Source: Hyperoodon ampullatus (Eukaryota > Chordata > Mammalia > Artiodactyla > Ziphiidae). Taken from it: DNA of 64,000 nucleotides. Below the pieces are notes generated by a model. It was not told the origin of the DNA and ran no database searches. It was given only the letters and a program-made list of their open reading frames with translations. Positions 33,021 through 44,461 of the stretch are shown here, piece after piece (positions within the stretch are counted from its first letter, which is position 1; each line of letters begins with the position of its first letter). The stretch covers positions 40,261,685 to 40,325,684 of the forward strand of contig OX457070.1 of the NCBI GenBank assembly GCA_949752795.1, written 5' to 3'. Position numbers and translations under genes: made by a program.

Positions 33021-35569
33021 TGACACCCGTCTTAGCCTCGATTTTAGAGAGATAAAAATGTCCTAATTCTCCTATATTTTTCTGTAGAATACTTCTTGTG
33101 TTTGATTATATTTTTGTTTTTGCTTTCATTTTAATAAATGCTTACCAATTGATCAATTCAAAAACCTCTACTGGAAATTACTGCTCCTTCTGTGACCTAG
33201 CTGACAGAACAGACTCAGCTTTGAATGAAGTTCTATAGGAAGCAAACAATCTATACAACTCCTGATCTATTGCATGATTAGGAGTATAAATTTTGCAAGT
33301 ATTTAAAGCAGTTTTCCCAGCATTATTGACATATTGATTAACAAATGGTAAGATGAAAAGAGTAATCACTGATGATACTCATTCCACCAGGAATCCAACT
33401 ACCTTGGAATGTTCTACAAATTTCAGGAAAGCCAGGAAAGAAGAAACATGCCAAGGATTTAATAATACCTTAGAAAGATTGATTTCTAACGTATGTTGAT
33501 CACAAATGTGTGCCTCGTTGGGGCCTAAGATTCACACTTCCTGGAAGGCAAAGTCTAGGCTTAGGCATTGACTACAAAGAGCTATTTATTCCTAGCCAGC
33601 AATTCACACAAACCATCATTGAAAATCTAAATATTGTTAAACTTGACAGTCATTCAAATGCACACAGAAGAATAAGAGGGCCAGCTACAAATGAAAAGCT
33701 TGTCAATTTTAAATCCTTAATGCTTATATGTATTTCTCCCTTTGGAGATGGTGTTTCTAATTGAATATTTTTGTATATTGTCAGATAAGATTTTGCATCC
33801 CAAAGTCATATACAGTTATAATATTGAGTTTTCTTTTCTCTACAAAAGGGTTTATTTAACTAACCTCTTTAGTTAAAAAAAATTTTAAGGCCATGAAGAA
33901 TATTGATTAACCTTGGGAACCAAAGAGTAAACATAAAAACAATTTCTTATGCTAAGTTCAGGTTTAACAATGTGCTAATAGCCCATAATGAAGATAGCAG
34001 CCATCAGTTAATCAACCCATTAAGTTGGGATCAGAAGTGTCAACTCAAGTGCAGTCTACTAATTTACTGACCCTTAATGGGTCAGCAAGATCTATAACCC
34101 AAAGACTGATCTTTCTGCTTCTGTTAAAGTCACTTTGGAGGCCAATTCACTTCCTTCCATGATTCTGATCTCTGACCTGGTATGGGCAGGGAGTCAACAT
34201 AAAATCCATTTATGAGAATGTGCTCGGGGTTACTGAGTAATGGAGTCTCATGCTAACTGGTGAGTTAATGTCTGGGTGGAAGCTCTTTGTGGAAGTACCA
34301 ACTTTTATTATTTTTTTAATATAAAGTCCACACAACCATGAAAACAGACATGTACAATCTTCAGTGGGAACTTCTGACTCCAGGAAGTTCGGGGTTCCTG
34401 AGTTAGCTAAGGCTTGCCACCCACTCCCATTCCTATCCTGCTCTGTGAGTAAATCTTAGTTTTTAAAATGACAATGGGTCAAAAAAGAACTGAAGAGTGA
34501 GATGGCAAGGTGTAGGGCTACACCTACCAAATAATAATTATAAAGTAAGTTTTGCTTTATTAAAGATGTAGTGGGCTGGATAGAACATTGCTTTGGTAAT
34601 TACTAAGCAAAAATAGATATAATTTGGTTGAATCTAATAAGTGAGACTCAATTACCCAGTGTTTGCTACTTTTAAGGGGAAGGGGAGGAAAACAGGAGCA
34701 TATCTTTTTCCAGATGGGCCTTTGAGAGGGTATAATAAAAATTATGAATCAAAAATTCATTCACTTGAATCATATTTGTATAGAAAAGATATAATAATAA
34801 TTGCCATGATAATACAAGTGTCTTTTTTTTTTTTTTAAATAGCAGCATTTTCTTTCTCAGGTGATAAAGCAGTTCACTGAACTACAAATTACAATGTCCA
34901 TTAGCAACCTGTTAGCCACGTGATGTCAGAGAATCGAACACATGCAAGAGGTGCCACTGAGCTTAGTTCTGTTGCCCTGTTCCCCAGCCAACCCTGTGGC
35001 AAGGCTACTTAAATGCCACCAACTCTAATCCTGCTCTGACATACAGTCCTGGCTGTGATTTTCCCCCAAACAGGACACAGACAGATAAGATATATTAACT
35101 GAGGTTCTGGAAAGGGGAAGCAAGAGGAAAAAAAAACCAACTACTAAATGCACTAAACATAAAAAAAAAGTTTCATGGCAGGAAAAATTGAGATTAATTT
35201 AAAGGACCTAGGATTTGTTTTTCTCTCTACAAAGGAAATATGTCACTTTCACACCAACGATGCTTGAAGGATTCCCGCAAAGAAAACCATCTTTGCTGGG
35301 AAAATAGAGAGCCCCCTCTGTTGTTGGTGACATTGCCCTGTTTTTTCCCCTATTTGTTGCCTTTGTCTTCCGCCCCTGTCATTAGCCAGCCTCCTGGTAC
35401 CACTGTACCAACCTCAGCACAAAGACAGCTAAAAGACCGCTCAAAGCCTCTGTAGGAACGACAGAGTTCCTCCCTATGGAAAAAAGCGAACCCCGGGGCC
35501 AAAAAGATGAGGAAAAAGATTCAGCCTTTGGAAAAGCTCTCACAGACGTGGGTGGCTTTGGCAAGGTCA
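33021..35569. other. Non-coding stretch, putative intron just downstream of the predicted exon
   Basis: No named repeat or gene. If the minus-strand exon at 36.2 kb is real, this is the start of its first intron. It is the longest stretch here without an identified transposon, which fits possible regulatory constraint near a CpG-island promoter, but it may also hold diverged repeats that I cannot see. Confidence 0.4.
34068..34084. promoter_or_regulatory. Palindromic nuclear-receptor-like half-site pair
   Basis: TGACCC-TTAAT-GGGTCA forms an everted pair of GGGTCA half-sites with a 5-bp spacer. The layout is compatible with nuclear-receptor binding, but 12 matching bases can arise by chance in 64 kb. 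It lies 2.1 kb downstream of the predicted exon. Confidence 0.3.
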
Positions 35570-36154
35570 GCCTCTGGAGGTGACCTCCGACGCAGGTTCT
35601 CAACCTTAGGGCCAGCCTGAGGGACGCAGCGAGGGGAGCAGGAAAGGCGGGGCGAGCGGGAGAGAAAGGTCGTGGGGAAGGGGGCAGGAGAGAGGGAGTG
35701 AGTACACGTCGCAGACCGCTGGACCAGAGGCAGGAAGGCTGGGGCCGGGCTCTGAGCGGCCACCCCGCCCTCAGCACCGCGCAGCCCGCGGGGTCACGGC
35801 CGGGCCCCACCTCCCGGGCTGCTGCGCGCTCCGCCTCTGTCCTCCTCAGCGCGGAGGCGGCGGAGCGAGGCGAGCGCACCCCACCAGGGAGGGCCTGACC
35901 CCGGGAGGCCACTGACAAGAGGAGGGGCCCTGCTCTGCACGCGGCACTGCTGCCCCCACCCCAACGCTCCGCATCCTTTCCCCGCGGCTGCAGCAGCCGC
36001 AGCAGCAGCAGCCGAGGACGCGAGCCTCGGCGTCGCCGAAATCTAAGCCGAGCCCAGCTGTGCCGGGGGCCCGAGGAGGAGGCTGGGGCGGCGGGGGAGG
36101 GGCGGAGGGCGGGGTGGCGGCGGGGGCGGCGCGCGGGGCGGCGGCGTCACTTAC

Positions 36155-36258
36155 CCGGCCGGGGCGCGGGGGCAGCTCGCCGACTCCTCGGGGGCCGCGG
36201 CGGCTGGGGGCCGGCGGTCGCTCGGCCCGGGCGCTGCCAAATGTAAACAATCCGCCAT
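36155..36258 (-). CDS. Predicted first coding exon of an unidentified gene
   Basis: On the minus strand an ATG (36258-36256) has a strong Kozak context: A at -3, G at +4 (AATCATGGCGG). It opens 34 codons plus two bases and ends at a good splice donor, CGG|GTAAGTGA, with the intron starting at 36154. The peptide begins MADCLHLAAPGPSDRRPP and continues alanine- and proline-rich. Without splicing, the frame would stop at the TAA inside the donor itself, which supports the splice model. The start overlaps a YY1-like CCGCCAT (plus strand), common at CpG-island starts. Most of the exon is GC-rich, but the first codons and the upstream 30 bp are AT-rich. I do not recognise the protein, and no second exon can be identified in the window, so the next one may be far to the left or outside. 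It might instead be a 5' UTR exon with a chance ATG. Confidence 0.55.
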
Positions 36259-36280
36259 GATTTCTTTGTTTAGCTAATTG
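36242..36280. promoter_or_regulatory. AT-rich motif cluster inside the CpG island
   Basis: A forkhead-like TGTAAACA (36242-36249), a SOX/forkhead-like CTTTGTTTA (36264-36272) and a homeodomain-like TAATTG (36275-36280) lie on either side of the predicted ATG. The roughly 45 bp AT-rich stretch stands out in a region that is mostly G and C. The motifs are short, so binding is an inference. Confidence 0.4.
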
Positions 36281-36600
36281 AACCTGCCGCCGTCGCGAGT
36301 CCCGGGCGCTCCCTCGCTCCCTCCTCTCCCCGGCCCCTCTCGCTCGCGCGCGCTTTCATTTATTTATTTGTCTTCCCCCCCGCTCCTTCGTCTTCCCCTC
36401 TTTTCTTTGGCCTCAGTAGCTGCTTCTCTTGGAAGTCGAGGCAGTGGGGTGGTTGGTGCAGGGAGTGCGGTGGTGGTTTTTAGAAATACAGGTAAAAACC
36501 TACCCAAATCTCAAGCTGAGGTGCACTTGCTGAAAGAGGAGGAGGGTGTTTCCCTCCCTCCCTCGCTCTCGCCTTTCCCGCCACCCCCCGTTTATTAGAC

Positions 36601-37045
36601 TAGCCTCCGTGGAAAGTGCCAGACAAACGGGGTGCAACTTCCAGTCACCTTTTCTTGCCGCCGAACTCTCTAGTACTGGAATTCTCGGGCGGATTTTTGA
36701 CTCGGCAAAAGCGCCAGGTTCTTCGTTTACTTTGAGAACCTCGAATATGTGTTGTCCGGCTGCCTAAGGGCTCACAGAATAGTTTCCGCCACGCCAGGGG
36801 AGGAATGAACATAATACAGCGCGCTTATCGGGGGAGGGTGACCTGTTGGCGTCAATTCAACGCCTTTAAACACTCACCCACGCCCGTGCACACACCATCC
36901 ACACTAGCACCAACACAGTGGAAAGGTAGAAGAGCGGGACCTTTCAGCCATATATTTGCATAAATTATTGGTACTTTTCGTTGCACAACCCTTTGGGGAG
37001 GGGGTAGACTCTGAGCACATTTACCGAGTTTAAAACTTCGAGGAG
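36601..37045. other. Upstream flank of the CpG island
   Basis: Intermediate base composition with scattered CG dinucleotides, falling toward background by about 36,900. No repeat or gene recognised. It may hold part of the 5' UTR or upstream promoter of the minus-strand gene. Confidence 0.4.
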
Positions 37046-37252
37046 GGCTTCCCTGGTGGCGCAGTGGTTGAGAGTCCGCCTGCCGATGCAGGGGTACGCG
37101 GGTTCGTTCCCCTGTCTGGGAAGATCCCACGTGCCGCGGAGCGGCTGGGCCCGTGCGTCATGGCCGCCGAGCCTGCGCGTCCGGAGCCTGTGCTCCACAA
37201 CGGGAGAGACCGCAACAGTGAGAGGCCCGCGTACCGCAAAAAAACAAAACAA
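37046..37252 (+). mobile_element. CHR-type SINE with 14-bp TSD
   Basis: It starts GGGCTTCCCTGGTGGCGCAG and has the full CHR body and a short A-rich tail (AAAAAAACAAAACAAAA). The TSD AAAACTTCGAGGAG lies at 37032-37045 and 37253-37266 and is perfect. The insertion is about 0.8 kb upstream of the predicted start codon. Confidence 0.93.
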
Positions 37253-37266
37253 AAAACTTCGAGGAG

Positions 37267-38529
37267 ATAGGTACTGGTAGGAAAGGAGGCTTAGCACCTG
37301 TCTATGTGAGTTCTGTGGGTGGAAATGCATTTGATCACCAGTTTTCACTACAGGTATCGTTTAAGCCCTGTTTTAGGTGGATTTACGATGAGATTCAGGG
37401 TAATCCGTGGCAGAAAAATTCAAGGGCTATGGTCTCATTTATTAAAAAAAAAAAAAAAAAAACTACAACTTCGGTTTCACTTCTTTTTATAGCCACTATG
37501 TTGGCTGGACACCAAAAATGATTCAATATTTTAATTCATAAGGAGGATTGAAAGTCATCTACATATTGCAGAGAAACTGTGCCTCTTATTATCATCAGAC
37601 TTAATCGCATTAAAAGAAGTTATTGCCTTCCCTGCTTAATTCTTCTGGGGAGAGCACTGTTGAATAGAGTAATGTCATCCTTAGAAGTTTGGACCGACCA
37701 TTTACAGGTCATATAATATATTGATTATAAGTGTAGAAGGGCCATCTGGTCCCATCAAGAGAACTGAACTAAGTAATATTTACACTGTAGGCCAGTCACT
37801 GTGGTGGTTTTAACCTCTGGGCCAAGTAATAAATAGGTGTTCAAGCATTCTGATTATATAGAAAGAAAAAGGAATTGTATTACCACGCAATCAAAATGAC
37901 CCCAATCAAATCCCCTGTTTACACATGGCTTTAGTCTATTCCTTCGGGAAAGTTCAACAGAAGTTATAACCGTGTTTTTTTCCCCACACTTGTGATGTTC
38001 CTCTCTATAGCAGGATAAATGTTACATGTTTTCCCAAATTTTAACTTAAATCTGACCTTAATGAAACCCGTGGTAATATTTACCCTCTCCTAAATGCTTG
38101 TGCCTAACTTCTGTTGGCATCAGATATGAAACTCCTGAGCTTCAGAACTGTGTGATCAAGGCCTGTGAGTAGGAGATTCATATACTCAGTACATGAAAGA
38201 ATTTCTTATTGCATAAAAATTAGACTGAAGGAGCCATAGTTTCACTTTTAAAACTTAGATGAAACAAATACGTTTTGCATTAATTTATTTAAAGACCTGG
38301 CCTGCTTGTATAGAATTGCTGACCCATGTTGACATTAATTTTTTCTAATACGGTTGAATGTTGCACCATTTGCCTGTCCATCCTCAGATTCATTTCATGT
38401 GTCACTTGCCGTGAACTGAGATTTGTTTTGGAAGTTGGAGGGAGAGGGTCAAGTGGAACTGCTCTTGAGCCCATTCCAAATTCTCACATATCTTCTTAAC
38501 CAGGTGTATTTGAAAAACTGAGTCTTCTC
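37267..38529. other. Non-coding stretch, nothing recognised
   Basis: It contains an A run of about 19 bases at 37442-37460. No gene or named repeat. Confidence 0.45.
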
Positions 38530-39411
38530 CTGGTGTCTCCTTACTCTCATACTACCACACTCACAACACTTCACTTCTGACAATTCTGGTCACCAAATGT
38601 GTGGGGTTTTTTCCTACACCAAGCAATTCTCCACGACACCAGCTGGGGATCCTACAGTTTAACTCAATTCTGGTACTGTCTACCTGGAGATAGTGTCAGA
38701 TACCGTCAGTGTAGGGCTCAGTCCTGTATGACTGATCCCAGCTCACTTCAGATGCTGATCACAATAGTAGGTCCACAGGTTACCTACAACTCCTCTCTGA
38801 CTTGGCTACAAATCATAGGTTCCCATGACCTCTTTCCCCTTTGGATTTAATTGATTTGCTAGAGTGGCTCACAGGACTCAGGGAAACATTTACTTACACT
38901 TACCAGTTTATTAAGGATACGATAACGGATACGGATGAACAACTAGATGAAGAGATACATAGGGTGAGGTCTGGGAGCTTCCAGAACACAGGAGCTTCTG
39001 TCCCTGTGGAGTTGGGGTGTGTCATCCTCCTGGTGTGGATGTGCTTGATAACCTGGAAGTTCTCCAAACCCTGTACTTTGGGGACTTCTATGGAGGCTTC
39101 AGCATGTAGGCATGATCAATCATTAACTCCATTTTCAGCCTTTCTCCCTTTTCAAGAGAATGAGGGGCAGGGCTGAAAACCCCAAGTTTCTCATCATGGC
39201 TTGGTCTTTCCAGTGCAGGAGAACAAAAGTTACTCCTCGTGTTCTTAACACTTAGGAATTTACAAGGTCAGGGAGATGTCAAAAGCCAAATTTTAGAACC
39301 AGAGATGCTCCTAGGGCTCTTATTACTTAGGGATTTACAAGGGTTTCAGGAGCCTTGTGTCAGGAGCTAGGGGTGGAGACCAATATATACATTTCTTATT
39401 ACTTCACACCA
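38530..39411 (-). repeat. Ancient solo LTR-like repeat, minus strand
   Basis: Blocks such as TTGCTAGAGTGGCTCACAGG, ACTCAGGGAAACATTTACTT, CAGTTTATTAAGGATACGAT, TATGGAGGCTTCAGCATGTA and AGGAGCCTTGTGTCAGGAGC, ending TTATTACTTCACA, match a common mammalian endogenous-retrovirus LTR read in reverse; the element itself starts TGTGAAGTAATAAG. No internal viral genes are present. The left boundary is approximate. The open frames at 38599-38850 and 38841-39176 lie within it and are not genes. Confidence 0.6.
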
Positions 39412-39599
39412 GGCAACATCACATTATAGATTTGTGTGTATGTATCTCCCCCCCCTTACTAAATAGCATTCTTTAAGTCTTCGTACCTAGTAAAATGTTA
39501 ATCATATACCACACACTTGTTGAAAATAGGTTTAAAAAATTGAAAACTCATACATAGCTAGATTTTATTCTTAGGCTCTTACAGTAGACTGTTAACACT

Positions 39600-40022
39600 G
39601 ATGGCCCACAATCCATCACACATCCCTGTATTCTTGCCCTTGTATAGTTCCCTCACTGACCATGGAGTTAGCCATGTGAATTACCTTGGCCACTAGGAAG
39701 TGTGATATAAGCAGAAGCTCAGTAAGCACCTGCACACTGGGGCTTGTCCTTTTCGATGTTCCCTTTTGGAATGCAGCCTCCAGGCTTTAAAGAAGTCTAG
39801 ATTATCCTGCTGGAGAGAGAGGGTACATGGAGAAGAACTGGGCCATTCCAGCCTACATACTAGCTGAATTCATCACATGAATGATCTAGCTAACACTGCA
39901 TGGGGCAGAATAACTGTCCAGTCAATTCTTGGGATCATGGCAATAAATCAATTTTGTTCCAAGCCACTAAGTTTTGGAGTGGCCAGTTACACAGCAGTGG
40001 GTAACTGACATAGCAATCACCA
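39600..40022 (+). repeat. Ancient LTR-like repeat remnant
   Basis: The segment ends with CCAAGCCACTAAGTTTTGGA, then GTTACACAGCAGTGGGTAAC TGACATAGCA. This matches the shared 3' signature of a group of old mammalian repeats ('ttaagccactaagttttggggtaatttgttacgcagcaatagataactgata'). The upstream part is diverged. MaLR-type assignment is a guess. Confidence 0.5.
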
Positions 40023-40595
40023 AATTCAAGCACTAGAGACATGGTCAGGTTACTACAGAAGAGAAAGATTTATCAAAAGGATGGTGGAGGGGGAGAAGGA
40101 AACTGAAAAACTGCTTGGTAGAGCTTCACAGAATTAGAACTTCATTGGTCACCTCTTAGAATTCAATGACACAGTTACTCAAGTGATGGAGTAACCATTC
40201 TGGTGACACTCTTTCTGTCATCACTTTATTTTTTTTTTACATCTTTATTGGAGTATAATTGCTTAACAATGGTGTGTTAGTTTCTGCTTTATAACAAAAT
40301 GAATCAGATATACATATACATATGTTCCCATATCCCCTCCCTCTTGCGTCTCCCTCCCACCCTCCCTATCCCACCCCTCCAGGCGGTCACAAAGCACCAA
40401 GCTGACCTCCCTGTGCTATGCAGCTGCTTCCCACTAGCTATCTACCTTACGTTTGGTAGTGTATATATGTCCATGCCGCTCTTTCGCTTTGTCCCAGCTT
40501 ACCCTTCCCCCTCCCCATATCCTCAAGTCCATTCTCTAGTACGTCTGTGTCTTTATTCCTGTTTTACCCCTATGTTCTTCATGACATTTTTTCCC

Positions 40596-43500
40596 CTAAA
40601 TTCCATATATATGTGTCAGCATACAGTATTTGTCTTTCTCTTTCTGACTTATTTCACTCTGTATGACAGACTCTAGGTCCATCCACCTCATTACAAATAG
40701 CTCAATTTCGTTTCTTTTTATGGCTGAGTAATATTCCATTGTATATATGTGCCACATCTTCTTTAGCCATTCATCCGATGATGGACACTTAGGTTGTTTC
40801 CATCTCCGGGCTATTGTAAATAGGGCTGCTGTGAACATTTTGGTACATGACTCTTTTTGAATTATGGTTTTCTCAAGGTATATGCCCAGTAGTGGGATTA
40901 CTGGGTCATATGGTAGTTTGTAGTTTTTTAAGGAACCTCCATACTGTTCTCCATAGTGGCTGTACCAATTCACATTCCCACCAACAGTGCAAGAGTGTTC
41001 CCTTTTTTCCACACCCTCTCCAGCATTTATTGTTTCTAGGGTTTTGGTGATGGCCATTCTGACTGGTGTGAGATGATATCTCATTGTAGTTCTGATTTGC
41101 ATTTCTCTAATGAGTAAAGATGTTGAGCATCCTTTCATGTGTTTGTTGGCAGTCTGTATATCTTCTTTGGAGAAATGTCTATTTAGGTCTTCTGCCTATT
41201 TTTGGATTGGGTTGTTTGTTTTTTTGTTATTGAGCTGCACGAGCTGCTTGTATATTTTGGAGATTAATCCTTTGTCAGTTGCTTCATTTGCAAATATTTT
41301 CTCCCATTCTGAGGGTTGTCTTTTGGTCTTGTTTATGGTTTCCTTTGCTGTGCAAAAGCTTTTAAGTTTCATTCGGTCCCATTTGTTTATTTTTGTCTTT
41401 CTTTTCATTTCTATAGGAGGTGGGTCAAAAAGGATCTTGCTGTGATTTATGTCATAGAGTGTTCTGCCTATGTTTTCCTCTAAGAGTTTGATAGTGTCTG
41501 GCCTTACATTTAGGTCTTTAATCCATTTTGAGCTTATTTTTGTGTATGGTGTTAGGGAGTGATCTAATCTCATACTTTTACATGTCCCTGTCCAGTTTTC
41601 CCAGCACCACTTATTGAAGAGACTGTCCTTTCTCCTCTGTACATTCCTGCCTCCTTTATCAAAGATAAGGTGACCATATGTGCGTGGGTTTATCTCTGGG
41701 CTTTCTATCCTGTTCCATTGATCTATCTTTCTGTTTTTGTGCCAGTACCATACTGTCTTGATTCCTGTAGCTTTGTAGTATAGTCTGAAGTCAGGGAGCC
41801 TGATTCCTCCAGCTCCATTTTTCCTTCTCAAGATTGCTTTGGCTATTCGGGGTCTTTTGTGTTTCCATACAAGTTGTGAAATTTTTTGTTCTAGTTCTGT
41901 GAAAAATGCCAGTGGTAGTTTGATAGGGATTGCATTGAATCTGTAGATTGCTTTGGGTAGTAGAGTCATTTTCACAATGTTGATTCTTCCAATCCAAGAA
42001 CATGGTACATCTCTCCATCTATTTGTATCATCTTTATTTCATCAGTGTCTTATAATTTTCTGCATACAGGTCTTTTGTCTCCTTAGGTAGGTTTATTCCT
42101 AGATATTTTATGCTTTTTGTTGCAGTGGTAAATGGGAGTGTTTCCTTGATTTCACTTTCAGATTTTTCATCATTAGTATATAGGAATGCCAGAGATTTCT
42201 GTGCATTAATTTTGTATCCTGCTACTTTACCAAATTCATTGATTAGCTCTAGTAGTTTTCTGGTAGCATCTTTAGGATTCTCTATGTATAGTATCATGTC
42301 ATCTGCAAACAGTGACAGCTTTACTTCTTCTTTTCTGATTTGGATTCCTTTTATTTCCTTTTCTTCTCTGATTGCTGTGGCTAAAACTTCCAAAACTATG
42401 TTGAATAAGAGTGGTGAGAGTGGGCAACCTTGTCTTGTTCCTGATCTTAGTGGAAATGGTTTCAGTTTTTCACCATTGAGGACGATGCTGGCTGTGGGTT
42501 TGTCATATATGGCCTTTATTATGTTGAGGAAAGTTCCCTCTATGCCTACTTTCTGCAGGGTTTTTATCATACATGGGTGTTGAATTTTGTCGAAAGCTTT
42601 CTCTGCATCTATTGAGATGATCATATGGTTTTTCTCCTTCAATTTGTTTATATGGTGTATCACGTTGATTGATTTGCGTATATTGAAGAATCCTTGCATT
42701 CCTGGAATAAACCCCACTTGATCATGGTGTATGACCCTTTTAATGTGCTGTTGGATTCTGTTTGCTAGTATTTTGTTGAGGATTTTTGCATCTATGTTCA
42801 TCAGTGATACTGGCCTGTAGTTTTCTTTCTTTGTGACATCCTTGTCTGGTTTTGGTATCAAGGTGATGGTGGCCTCGTAGAATGAGTTTGGGAGTGTTCC
42901 TCCCTCTGCTATATTTTGGAAGACTTTGAGAAGGATAGGTGTTAGCTCTTCTCTAAATGTTTGATAGAATTCGCCTGTGAAGCCATCTGGTCCTGGACTT
43001 TTGTTTGTTGGAAGATTTTAAATCACAGTTTCAATTTCAGTGCTTGTGATTGGTCTATTCATATTTTCTATTTCTTCCTGATTCAGTCTTGGCAGGTTGT
43101 GCATTTCTAAGAATTTGTCCATTTCTTCCAGGTTGTCCATTTTATTGGCATAGAGTTGCTTGTAGTAATCTCTCATGATCTTTTGTATTTCTGCAGTGTC
43201 AGTTGTTACTTCTCCTTTTTCATTTCTAATTCTATTGATTTGAGTCTTCTCCCTTTTTTTCTTCATGAATCTGGCTAATGGTTTATCAATTTTGTTTATC
43301 TTCTCAAAGAACCAGCTTTTAGTTTCATTGATCTTTGCTATCGTTTCCTTCATTTCTTTTTCATTTATTTCTGATCTGATTTTTATGATTTCTTTCCTTC
43401 TGCTAACTTTGGGGTGTTTTTGTTCTTCTTTCTCTAATTGCTTTAGGTGCAAGGTTAGGTTGTTTATTCGAGATGTTTCCTGTTTCTTAAGGTGGGATTG

Positions 43501-44412
43501 TATTGCTATAAACTTCCCTCTTAGAACTGCTTTTGCTGCATCCCATAGGTTTTGGGTCATCGTGTCTCCATTGTCATTTGTTTCTAGGTATTTTTTTATT
43601 TGCTCTTTGATTTCTTCAGTGATCACTTCGTTATTAAGTAGTGTATTGTTTAGCCTCCATGTGTTTGTTTTTTTTACAGCTCTTTTCCTGTAATTGATAT
43701 CTAGTCTCATAGCATTGTGGTCAGAAAAGATACTTGATACAATTTCAATTTTCTTAAATTTACCAAGGCTTGATTTGTGACCCAAGATATGATCTATCCT
43801 GGAGAATGTTCCATGAGCACTTGAGAAAAATGTGTATTCTGTTGTTTTTGGATGGAATGTCCTATAAATATCAATTAAGTCCATCTTGTTTAATGTATCA
43901 TTTAAAGCTTGTGTTTCCTTATTTATTTTCATTTTGGATGATCTGTCCACTGGTGAAAGTGGGGTGTTAAAGTCCCCTACTATGAATGTGTTACTGTCGA
44001 TTTCCCCTTTTATGGCTGTTAGTATTTGCCTTATGTATTGAGGTGCTCCTATATTGGGTGCATAAATATTTACAATTGTTATATCTTCTTCTTGGATCGA
44101 TCCCTTGATCATTATGTAGTGTCCTTCTTTGTCTCTTCTAGTAGTCTTTATTTTAAAGTCTATTTTGTCTGATATGAGAATTGCTACTCCAGCTTTCTTT
44201 TGGTTTCCATTTGCATGGAATATCTTTTTCCATCCCCTTACTTTCAGTCTGTATGTGTCTGTAGGTCTGAAGCGGGTCTCTTGTAGACAGCATATATATG
44301 GGTCTTGTTTTTGTATCCATTCAGCCAATCTGTGTCTTTTGGTGGGAACATTTAGTCCACTTACATTTAAGGTAATTATCGATATGTATGTTCCTATTCC
44401 CATTTTCTTCAT
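40596..44412 (-). pseudogene. L1 ORF2 (endonuclease and reverse transcriptase), broken
   Basis: ORF2p cuts the target DNA and reverse-transcribes L1 RNA. From ATG 44412, about 1,270 codons can be followed. The N-terminal endonuclease keeps all expected catalytic residues: N16, E45 (CCLQETRF), D147 and N149 (VGDFN), D207/H208 (SRIDH) and D231/H232 (SDHN). The frame then meets an in-frame TAA at codon 465 (43020-43018), resumes in the same frame, and carries the RT with [29 protein letters not shown] and the catalytic FADD at about codons 702-705. A 5-bp deletion near 42.03 kb shifts the frame. Later a TGG-to-TAG change (41198-41196) stops it, and two compensating shifts scramble the Cys-rich segment (about 41.05-40.92 kb). 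The C-terminus ends in a normal LTHIYGI. Confidence 0.93.
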
Positions 44413-44461
44413 TGTTTTGGGTTTGTTATTGTAGGTCTTTTCCTTCTGTTGTGTTTCCTGC

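Larger units (their letters stand above)
35570..36600. promoter_or_regulatory. CpG island, likely promoter
   Basis: This is the only long non-repeat CpG-dense segment in the window. The core, about 35,740-36,360, is packed with CG dinucleotides and GGGGCGG/GGCGGGG boxes of the Sp/KLF type, against AT-rich and CpG-poor flanks. A CAG/CCG trinucleotide cluster lies near 35,990-36,015. Right of the core, the plus strand is pyrimidine-rich (CCCTCCCTCCCTCG near 36,555). No TATA box is evident. Such islands usually mark promoters of housekeeping or developmental genes. It contains the predicted minus-strand first exon; divergent plus-strand transcription is also possible. Confidence 0.9.

Noticed and set aside
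35382..35918. 178-codon minus-strand open frame in the CpG island
   Set aside because: Length follows from few stop codons in GC-rich DNA. It lies beyond the predicted splice donor, has no recognised domain, and is composed of alanine, arginine and proline runs.
35846..36250. 134-codon minus-strand frame overlapping the predicted exon
   Set aside because: It needs a TTG start, runs through the splice donor, and is in another frame from the strong ATG. Low-complexity Pro/Ala/Cys content fits GC-rich non-coding DNA.
38599..39176. Two overlapping plus-strand open frames
   Set aside because: They lie within an LTR-like repeat and are in antisense orientation to it. No conserved protein motif.
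42110..42583. 157-codon plus-strand open frame
   Set aside because: It is antisense to the L1 ORF2 reverse-transcriptase region and mirrors its codons. The same antisense frame appears at 57743-58138 in the second L1.
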